Source of the DNA: WVWW01 sp041568335
GTDB lineage: Bacteria > Acidobacteriota > Polarisedimenticolia > Polarisedimenticolales > Polarisedimenticolaceae
Length of the DNA stretch: 6,096 nt
Direction: 5' to 3'
NCBI GenBank assembly: GCA_041568335.1
Contig: JBFFZZ010000193.1
Span: 1 to 6,096, forward strand
Notes under the pieces: model-generated
Databases searched by the model: none
Told to the model about the DNA's origin: nothing
What the model saw: only the letters and a program-made list of their open reading frames with translations
In this document: positions 1 through 6,096 of the stretch, in pieces
How the letters are laid out: each line of letters begins with the position of its first letter
Position numbering within the stretch: the stretch's first letter is position 1
Translations under genes and position numbers: made by a program

Positions 1-9
1 GACTCGACG

Positions 10-1365
10 ATGGCGCTGATCGTCGAGACACTCTCCGAGCTGGCTAGCCCCGAGGCCAAGGAGGTCCTGCGCGAGTACCTCGAGCGTCGCGTGGAATTGC
101 TCGTCGAGCCCGCCGCGTTGCGTGGGGCGTTGCTCTCTGCGCGCACCGACGAGATCCAGGAGCTGGTCAACAAGATGATGCTCGCGGTTCAGTGGCGTGG
201 CGCGCACCGCTCGACCGATGTGTTCCGCACGTTGATGGACGGTCTCGGTGTCGACGATGCGTTCTGGTGCTTCCGCACCGGGCCCTCGGGCCACATCGAG
301 CTGCGCAAGACGATCAAGGCGGTCGAATCGGGTTACGACTGCGACATCTTTGCCGCGATGGGCGAGCCGACGATCCAACGCATCGCCGCCAAGCTCCGCG
401 CGGGCAACCGTGCCGAGGTGACCCGCGCCATCGCCGAGTGGATCCGACGGGCCACCGAGGAGCCGCCGCCGGATGTCGATCGCGAGTTCGTCGAGCGGAT
501 TGCCGCAATCGTCGCGGCGCTCTCGGACGATGCCCTGCTCGAAGCCGCGGCCCGCTACGGTCAGGCCTTCCAGGAAGCGCTGCTGGGGTTCTACTTCTCC
601 GTGGCGTTCACCGTGGCGCGCGGCTTCGACGCGCGTGCAGCGTTGCGTCGCGCGCGCGGCGACCTCGATCGCCTGCTGGACCTGGCCGCGGTCGAGTGTG
701 CCCACCTCGTCAGCGAGCTGCCGGCGGCGATCGCGTTGGTCTGCCGGGACGACGAGGCCGCGGCGCGCCGCGCGCAGGAGTGGTGCCTGCGCATGCTCGA
801 GGCTCACGGCCCGTTCTTCCCCAAGGTGATGGCGCTGGAAATTCTCGGCGAGCTGCGGGCCGTCCACTTCATCCCCGAAGTCGTGGAGTACCTCGGCGAC
901 GAGAATTCCTACGTCTACGGCGCCGCCGAGCGAGCGCTGGGGAAGATGGGCGAGGCCATCGTGATGCCCGCGATCCAATCGATCGAGGGTGGCGACCTCG
1001 AGCCCGACGCCGCGCACAGCCTGCTGGTGCTGTTATGCGATCTGGGTACCCACGGCGCTTACGAGGCCGTCATGCGCCACTTCGACTGGTTCATGGGCGC
1101 CGTGGGCCCCGGAACGACGGCCGAGTGGATCAGCCTGTTCGGCGTCGAGGAGACGATCGACCCGTTGCGTGACTGGCTCGAGGAGGATCCCGCGATGGTC
1201 GGGCGGGGGTTGTTGCTCCTCGGCGCGATTCACAACGTGACGATCCCCGAGGAGGACGAGATCCTGCAGGCGATCGAGGACGAACGCGCGCGCCAGGCCG
1301 ACCAACCCGACCGCCCCGACCCGCTCAGCGACCGCGACCCCGAGGGCGGAAGTTACGTGATGTAG
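10..1365 (+). CDS. HEAT-repeat-like helical protein, function unknown (5' end uncertain)
   Basis: A 451-residue soluble, almost entirely helical protein with no signal peptide or membrane segment. The clearest family signal is at residues 270-325. There, helix pairs of the form ALEILGEL, IPEVVEYLGDE, YVYGAAERALGKMGEA follow the HEAT/PBS-lyase repeat pattern (A-L-x-x-L-G, then I-P-x-L-x-x-x-L-x-D). Weaker repeat-like helices continue to about residue 405. The N-terminal 240 residues, including an aromatic stretch near 76-90 (FWCF) and a Cys at 111, match nothing I recognise. The C-terminal 30 residues are a charged, proline-rich tail. HEAT repeats usually act as protein-binding scaffolds, so an adaptor or regulatory role is a guess. 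The chosen ATG has no visible ribosome site and the frame is open leftward to base 1, so the gene may begin outside the window. It ends in TAG, 109 bases before the Hsp20 gene, with no convincing terminator between them. Confidence 0.7.
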   Translation: MALIVETLSELASPEAKEVLREYLERRVELLVEPAALRGALLSARTDEIQELVNKMMLAVQWRGAHRSTDVFRTLMDGLGVDDAFWCFRTGPSGHIELRKTIKAVESGYDCDIFAAMGEPTIQRIAAKLRAGNRAEVTRAIAEWIRRATEEPPPDVDREFVERIAAIVAALSDDALLEAAARYGQAFQEALLGFYFSVAFTVARGFDARAALRRARGDLDRLLDLAAVECAHLVSELPAAIALVCRDDEAAARRAQEWCLRMLEAHGPFFPKVMALEILGELRAVHFIPEVVEYLGDENSYVYGAAERALGKMGEAIVMPAIQSIEGGDLEPDAAHSLLVLLCDLGTHGAYEAVMRHFDWFMGAVGPGTTAEWISLFGVEETIDPLRDWLEEDPAMVGRGLLLLGAIHNVTIPEEDEILQAIEDERARQADQPDRPDPLSDRDPEGGSYVM

Positions 1366-1366
1366 C

Positions 1367-1404
1367 GCCGCTTTTCGGCCACCTTGACAACCGCTTTTCG
1401 CGGT
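1367..1404 (+). repeat. Two tandem CCGCTTTTCG repeats, each a small hairpin
   Basis: The 10-mer CCGCTTTTCG occurs at 1368-1377 and again at 1391-1400, 23 bases apart. Each copy can fold: GCCG/CGGC (1367-1370 with 1376-1379) and ACCGC/GCGGT (1390-1394 with 1400-1404), both with five-base pyrimidine loops. They sit between the stop of the HEAT-like gene and the Hsp20 start. The stems are too short, and lack a following T-run, to be convincing terminators. They look more like paired DNA sites flanking the TTGACA hexamer. Confidence 0.4.
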
Positions 1405-1412
1405 CTTAACAA
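1384..1412 (+). promoter_or_regulatory. Candidate promoter for the Hsp20 gene with inverted repeat in the spacer
   Basis: A perfect -35 hexamer TTGACA lies at 1384-1389. With a 17-base spacer, a weak -10 (TAACAA, three of six consensus bases) falls at 1407-1412. The spacer contains the inverted repeat ACCGC (1390-1394) / GCGGT (1400-1404) around TTTTC, placed where a repressor could block polymerase. CTTGAC also resembles the start of a heat-shock sigma-32 -35 element, but no matching CCCCAT-type -10 is present. No CIRCE operator (TTAGCACTC/GAGTGCTAA) is seen. The 5' leader would be about 55 bases. Confidence 0.35.
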
Positions 1413-1435
1413 ACCGGTCGAGCGGCGCCGCCGCC

Positions 1436-1470
1436 GCTTCCGATGAGACCCTCAACGATTGCAAGGAGGT
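1436..1470 (+). promoter_or_regulatory. Hsp20 leader with possible Shine-Dalgarno sequestration
   Basis: The Hsp20 gene has a near-perfect ribosome site, AAGGAGGT at 1463-1470, four bases before its ATG. GCTTCC at 1436-1441 can pair with GGAGGT at 1465-1470 (six pairs, two of them G-U), masking the site in a hairpin with a 23-base loop. CAAC (1453-1456) can alternatively pair with GTTG (1469-1472). Weak, G-U-containing masking of this kind is how ROSE-type RNA thermometers control small heat-shock genes, but the sequence does not match a known thermometer class well. This is an inference from pairing by eye. Confidence 0.25.
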
Positions 1471-1474
1471 TGCC

Positions 1475-1885
1475 ATGAGGTTGGTTCACTGGGATCCGTT
1501 TCAAGATCTGTTCCCGATGAGCCGTCGGTTTCAACCGCTCGCCGGAATGGACAGCGCTTGGACCCCGGCAGTGGACATCTTGGAAAAGGGCGACAATCTG
1601 GTCATCCGCGCCGAGGTGCCCGGGATCGAACGCGACGCGATCGACGTCAAGGTCGAGGACAACACGCTGATCCTGTCGGGCGAGCGCGCGCCGGAAACCG
1701 AAGGCGACGACACGCAGGCCTATCGCCGCGAACGTGTCTACGGGAGCTTCGTGCGGAGCTTCAACTTGCCGAAGACCGTCGACGCGACCCGCATCACGGC
1801 GGAGTACAAGAACGGCGTTCTCGAGATTACGATTCCAAAGGCGGAAGAAGCGAAGCCGCGGAAGATCGATATCAAGGTCGCTTGA
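1475..1885 (+). CDS. Hsp20 / alpha-crystallin family small heat-shock protein
   Basis: A cytoplasmic ATP-independent holdase of 136 residues that binds unfolding proteins and hands them to refolding chaperones or proteases. A short N-terminal arm (1-28, MRLVHWDPFQDLF) is typical of bacterial small Hsps. The alpha-crystallin domain runs from about residue 30 to 122, with PAVDILEKGDNLVIRAEVPG at 31-50, the RRERVYGSFVRSF strand at 84-96 and the family signature GVLEITIPK at 114-122. The C-terminal I-x-I anchor used in oligomer assembly is I131-D-I133. The start is fixed by AAGGAGGT at 1463-1470. The gene is monocistronic: it has its own candidate promoter and ends at a strong terminator 16 bases downstream. 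Lon protease, which removes damaged proteins, follows, so the pair makes a protein-quality-control neighbourhood. Length and motifs are normal for the family and nothing looks broken. Confidence 0.96.
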   Translation: MRLVHWDPFQDLFPMSRRFQPLAGMDSAWTPAVDILEKGDNLVIRAEVPGIERDAIDVKVEDNTLILSGERAPETEGDDTQAYRRERVYGSFVRSFNLPKTVDATRITAEYKNGVLEITIPKAEEAKPRKIDIKVA

Positions 1886-1901
1886 TTCGACCCCGTCATC
1901 C

Positions 1902-1942
1902 CGCCCGGGGCCGCGCCGCGTGGCCCCGGGCGTTTCCTTTTT
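1902..1942 (+). terminator. Intrinsic terminator of the Hsp20 gene
   Basis: Perfect 11-bp GC stem CGCCCGGGGCC (1902-1912) / GGCCCCGGGCG (1922-1932) with a nine-base loop, followed by the T-rich tract TTTCCTTTTT (1933-1942). It lies 16 bases after the Hsp20 stop and separates that transcript from lon. Confidence 0.92.
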
Positions 1943-1974
1943 GCGCCGCACGGGCTTTGCCCAGACCGCGGCAT

Positions 1975-1980
1975 TATACT
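1975..1980 (+). promoter_or_regulatory. Candidate -10 element of the lon promoter
   Basis: TATACT matches the -10 consensus TATAAT at five of six positions in otherwise GC-rich DNA, just after the Hsp20 terminator. The expected -35 region (about 1952-1958, GGGCTTT) is poor, so the promoter may depend on an activator or an alternative sigma factor. Transcription would begin near 1987, giving a leader of about 40 bases. Confidence 0.5.
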
Positions 1981-2018
1981 TGTGAGGGGAAAAAAGAGCG
2001 CCGCTCGGGCTCTTTGAT

Positions 2019-2023
2019 GGGAG
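2019..2023 (+). promoter_or_regulatory. Ribosome-binding site that sets the lon start
   Basis: GGGAG lies five bases before the ATG at 2029. The alternative in-frame ATG at 2017 has no ribosome site upstream (CGGGCTCTTT), so the start at 2029 is preferred. It would add only four residues if used. Confidence 0.65.
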
Positions 2024-2028
2024 AAGGC

Positions 2029-4503
<2,475 letters not shown>

Positions 4504-4527
4504 ACCCGTTTAGGTCTTCGGAGTAAG

Positions 4528-4554
4528 AAGCGGCCCCGAGATCGGGGCCGCTTT
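4528..4554. terminator. Shared hairpin terminator between convergent genes
   Basis: An 11-bp stem runs AAGCGGCCCCG (4528-4538) / CGGGGCCGCTT (4543-4553) with a four-base loop AGAT. It lies 25 bases past the lon stop and just past the stop of the minus-strand gene. On the plus strand it is followed by TTTGTCT; on the minus strand the stem runs out into CTTCTTACT. Both tails are moderately U-rich, so it probably serves both genes, with the plus side stronger. Confidence 0.8.
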
Positions 4555-4556
4555 GT

Positions 4557-5087
4557 CTATCCGGCGTCGCAATCCTCCGGGCACAGGGGACCCGGGCAGA
4601 GGTCCGGTGGGCAGTCGTCCGGCGGGTCGTACTCGTTGACGCAGCAAGTCAAGATGATCGACGAGTTGATCGGGCAATCCGCGCTGCCGATGTCGTGTTG
4701 GCCCTGCTCGCAAACCTGACGACACACGCCGAGCTCCTCCGGATCGAAAGGGTCGACGCAAAACGTCGGCGACGGATCGCCGTCCTTGCCGGTGCAACGG
4801 TCGTAGCAGTTCGTGTCCTGCATCATCGGCTTGCAGGCGAGATCGCCGACGAGCCCTCCGGCGATGCTTCCCAGCCAGCCACCGAGAATCGCCCCGGCAC
4901 CCCGGGTGGCCGCGTTGCACACGGGGGTCAGCACGCCGCCGACCTCGAGGCTGATGTCGCAACAGCTGCGGCATGCGTCGTAATTGAGCTCGATGGAGCA
5001 CTGTCCGGTGGCCGGGTCGTCCGCGAGCACGGGCCCAGCGACGAGCAGGAAAAGGATCAACGGAATCCGGCAAGCAGTCGAGGTCAT
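4557..5087 (-). CDS. Secreted cysteine-rich protein with glycine-zipper helix, unknown function
   Basis: A 176-residue exported protein that I cannot assign to a family. Residues 1-22 are a clear Sec signal peptide: R7, a hydrophobic core IPLILFLLVAGPV, and a V-L-A cleavage site before D23. There is no lipobox cysteine. The mature chain of about 154 residues has 18 cysteines (30, 39, 42, 43, 57, 85, 94, 98, 110, 122, 126, 138, 148, 149, 159, 164, 169, 173), an even number that suggests many disulfides outside the cytoplasm. Between C57 and C85 is a hydrophobic Gly/Ala helix with glycines at exactly 65, 69, 73, 77 and 81, a glycine zipper like those of membrane-associated outer-membrane antigens. 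The last 20 residues repeat C-P-x-x-L. The start was chosen because AAGGAGG lies five bases upstream and the signal peptide follows directly; an ATG 54 bases earlier would add 18 polar residues. Transcribed alone, convergent with lon and divergent from the thiamine gene. Confidence 0.8.
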   Translation of the reverse strand: MTSTACRIPLILFLLVAGPVLADDPATGQCSIELNYDACRSCCDISLEVGGVLTPVCNAATRGAGAILGGWLGSIAGGLVGDLACKPMMQDTNCYDRCTGKDGDPSPTFCVDPFDPEELGVCRQVCEQGQHDIGSADCPINSSIILTCCVNEYDPPDDCPPDLCPGPLCPEDCDAG

Positions 5088-5092
5088 CGAAA

Positions 5093-5099
5093 CCTCCTT
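5093..5099 (-). promoter_or_regulatory. Ribosome-binding site that sets the start of the secreted protein
   Basis: Read on the minus strand, AAGGAGG lies five bases before the ATG at 5087-5085. It decides for this start over the upstream in-frame ATG at 5141. Confidence 0.8.
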
Positions 5100-5101
5100 C
5101 C

Positions 5102-5124
5102 AACCCGACCCAATCCGTCGGGTT
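5102..5124. repeat. Perfect inverted repeat in the leader of the secreted-protein gene
   Basis: AACCCGAC (5102-5109) and GTCGGGTT (5117-5124) form an 8-bp perfect stem with a seven-base loop (CCAATCC). It lies two bases upstream of the minus-strand ribosome site, so in that mRNA it would be a hairpin in the 5' leader. A further GTCGGGT copy occurs at 5151-5157. It could be an operator, an mRNA-stabilising hairpin or a translation control. It is not a good terminator in either direction, because no T-run follows. Confidence 0.5.
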
Positions 5125-5216
5125 TCTCGCAGGTGGGACACGAATCAAGCGTCGGGTCCCGTGCGGTCCCGGACAATCCTGTCGCCGCGGTCGTGTTGTT
5201 CGACGGCAACGCCGGA

Positions 5217-5232
5217 CCACCGGTGGCATACT
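5217..5232 (+). promoter_or_regulatory. Candidate extended -10 promoter of the thiamine pyrophosphokinase gene, with palindrome
   Basis: TGG followed by CATACT (5227-5232) fits an extended -10 (TGN plus four of six consensus bases). The perfect 10-base palindrome CCACCGGTGG (5217-5226) abuts it and is a plausible operator. No good -35 is visible. Transcription would begin at about 5239-5240, essentially on the start codon. Confidence 0.35.
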
Positions 5233-5239
5233 CCGGCTG

Positions 5240-5908
5240 ATGGGCGCGCTTCATCGGAAACCACGCATCCGCTTCAACGGCCGACGCGGCCGAACGGCGG
5301 TACTCGCGCTCAACGGCGCCGCACCGGCGTTGCTCCGCGACGCGCATGCGTGGGCCCGAACCGCCGGCACGGGGATGGTGAACGTTGCCGTCGACGGGGG
5401 TCTCCGTACCTGGCGCTCGCTCCGGCGGGCCTGCGATCTGTACGTCGGCGACGCCGACTCGGCCCGGCCGCCCGCGGGTATCGAGGCGATTCTCTTCGAA
5501 CGGGACAAACCCTTCAGCGATCTATCGGGCGCGCTCGCCGAGCTGGCCGCACGCAAGGTCCGGGTCGTCGCGATCGCGGGCCTCACGGGGGGGCGGCTCG
5601 ACCACGAGTGGGTCAACCTGCACGAGCTCGCCGCGCACGCGCCCGATTTCGACGGGATCGTGGCGCCGACGCGGCGGGGGTGGGTCGTGGTCAGCGCCCG
5701 CGGGGCGACGATCGAAACGAAGCCCGGCAAGCCGTTCTCTCTGCTCGCGCTTGCCGGACGCGCGCGAGTCCGGTTGCGTGGCCCGCGCTGGACGCTCGAC
5801 GGCGACTGGCTCGCGCCGGGGTCGCGCGGTCTGAGCAACCTCAGCGGACGGTCCCTGCGACTGAGGGTCGATCGCGGCGTCGCCTGTCTCGTCTTCCCCG
5901 AAGCCTGA
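5240..5908 (+). CDS. thiN: Thiamine pyrophosphokinase (thiamine diphosphokinase)
   Basis: Probably transfers pyrophosphate from ATP to thiamine, making the cofactor thiamine diphosphate and AMP in the cytoplasm. At 222 residues it matches the bacterial ThiN family. Visible motifs in order are: an N-terminal strand AVLALNG (20-26); AVDGG (50-54), the substrate-pocket aspartate loop; DLYVGDADS (66-74), the acidic metal-binding motif; DKPFSDLSGAL (89-99), corresponding to the usual K-D-x-T-D-x-E-x-A-L with two extra residues and Ser in place of Glu; IAGLTGGRLDHEWVNLHEL (112-130), the family hallmark G-G-R-x-D-H-x-x-x-N; and a C-terminal beta domain with GLSN (197-200) followed by alternating strands. 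No ribosome site precedes the ATG, and the best promoter would start transcription on it, so the message may be leaderless. No TPP riboswitch or other thiamine gene is nearby, which suits a salvage or housekeeping role. A related pterin pyrophosphokinase is a less likely alternative. Confidence 0.85.
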   Translation: MGALHRKPRIRFNGRRGRTAVLALNGAAPALLRDAHAWARTAGTGMVNVAVDGGLRTWRSLRRACDLYVGDADSARPPAGIEAILFERDKPFSDLSGALAELAARKVRVVAIAGLTGGRLDHEWVNLHELAAHAPDFDGIVAPTRRGWVVVSARGATIETKPGKPFSLLALAGRARVRLRGPRWTLDGDWLAPGSRGLSNLSGRSLRLRVDRGVACLVFPEA

Positions 5909-5921
5909 CGCCGGACCGGCG
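5909..5921. repeat. 13-base palindrome upstream of the cupin gene
   Basis: CGCCGG-A-CCGGCG is a perfect odd palindrome starting one base after the thiN stop codon. It occupies the -35 to -24 region relative to the predicted -10 of the next gene, a position that suits a regulator site. As RNA it gives only a short stem without a T-run, so it is not a terminator. Confidence 0.45.
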
Positions 5922-5928
5922 CATGCTG

Positions 5929-5937
5929 TGGCAGAAT
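5929..5937 (+). promoter_or_regulatory. Candidate extended -10 promoter of the cupin gene
   Basis: TGG followed by CAGAAT (5932-5937) resembles an extended -10, with four of six consensus bases. No recognisable -35 is present and a palindrome occupies its place. Transcription would begin near 5944, leaving a leader of about 26 bases that includes the ribosome site. Confidence 0.35.
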
Positions 5938-5969
5938 CGCCCCGGCGAGCGCGAGGGAGGAGGACGGAG

Positions 5970-6096
5970 ATGATCGAGGAACGCGGCGGCTGGTTCGTGG
6001 TCAACGTCAAGGACGCCAACTGGCAGACATCCGACGCCTTCGGCTCGGGTTGCAACTTCGAAAAGGAGGGCCCCTTCTCCGACGTCGGCATCAACC
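5970..6096 (+). CDS. Probable cupin-domain protein (N-terminal 42 residues only)
   Basis: The gene starts at ATG 5970, six bases after a strong ribosome site (AGGAGG at 5958-5963 within a longer purine run), and runs off the right edge. The visible protein begins MIEERGGWFVVNVKDANWQT and continues with a Gly/Cys-containing turn (GSGCNFE) and GPFSDVGIN. This resembles the N-terminus of small cupin-fold proteins, in which FVVNVxDAxW and F-x-x-x-G-x-N precede the metal-binding YHxE barrel motif. That motif would lie outside the window, so metal binding and function cannot be checked. The gene sits 61 bases after thiN in the same direction, with its own candidate promoter, so it may be co-transcribed or independent. 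Assignment to the cupins rests on family resemblance by eye. Confidence 0.6.
   Translation, partial: MIEERGGWFVVNVKDANWQTSDAFGSGCNFEKEGPFSDVGIN

Noticed and set aside
1421..1435. GCGGCGCCGCCGCCGC run upstream of hsp20 considered as a terminator
   Set aside because: The self-complementary GC run has no T-tract after it and lies inside the likely leader, so it is better seen as GC-rich leader sequence.
1459..2028. In-frame upstream extension of lon by 190 codons
   Set aside because: It runs through the whole Hsp20 gene in another frame, across a strong terminator and the lon promoter. Lon family N-termini begin just after 2029, where a ribosome site is present.
4510..5229. Overlapping 239-codon minus-strand frame in another register
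   Set aside because: It is arginine-rich low-quality translation typical of an out-of-frame GC-rich shadow, and it would read through the terminator hairpin.
5088..5239. Looked for a TPP riboswitch ahead of the thiamine gene
   Set aside because: No CUGAGA-type thi-box is present, and the likely transcript begins at or near the ATG, leaving no room for an aptamer.
4695..5240. Plus-strand open frame of 181 codons opposite the secreted-protein gene
   Set aside because: It has no ribosome site and no family features. The minus-strand frame has a signal peptide, a ribosome site and patterned cysteines and glycines, so it is the real gene.
5522..6094. Minus-strand open frame over the end of thiN and the start of the cupin gene
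   Set aside because: It is antisense to two better-supported genes, with no ribosome site or recognisable domain.

Overview
The window is GC-rich bacterial chromosome with dense coding, SD-led genes and simple hairpin terminators. Codon use looks even throughout, and I see no insertion sequence, phage gene, tRNA, rRNA or CRISPR array. The Lon, Hsp20 and thiamine pyrophosphokinase proteins are typically bacterial. A high-GC Gram-negative lineage of the Acidobacteriota or Myxococcota kind would fit, but that is inference and nothing here fixes the phylum.

Layout. (1) 10-1365, plus: a HEAT-repeat-like helical protein of unknown role; its frame is open to the left edge, so the true start may lie outside. 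(2) 1366-1474: a short intergenic region with a candidate promoter whose spacer holds an inverted repeat. (3) 1475-1885, plus: a small heat-shock protein (Hsp20), closed by a strong intrinsic terminator. (4) 2029-4503, plus: a complete LonA ATP-dependent protease with its own promoter. (5) 4528-4553: a hairpin terminator shared by convergent genes. (6) 4557-5087, minus: an unrecognised secreted, cysteine-rich protein with a perfect five-glycine zipper helix. (7) 5088-5239: a divergent intergenic region with hairpins and palindromes. (8) 5240-5908, plus: a thiamine pyrophosphokinase (ThiN-type), possibly translated from a leaderless mRNA. (9) 5970-end, plus: the first 42 codons of a probable cupin protein.

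How the genes relate. Hsp20 (a holdase for unfolding proteins) and Lon (which degrades them) form a protein-quality-control pair. They are separated by a terminator and a second promoter, so they are neighbours rather than one operon. The right-hand genes seem to be independent units, each with its own upstream signals.

The item most worth following up is the minus-strand secreted protein. It has 18 cysteines in a mature chain of about 154 residues, a Gly-every-fourth-residue helix flanked by cysteines, and a C-terminal Cys-Pro pentapeptide repeat. I recognise no family for the whole architecture. No clear multi-gene novel system is visible.
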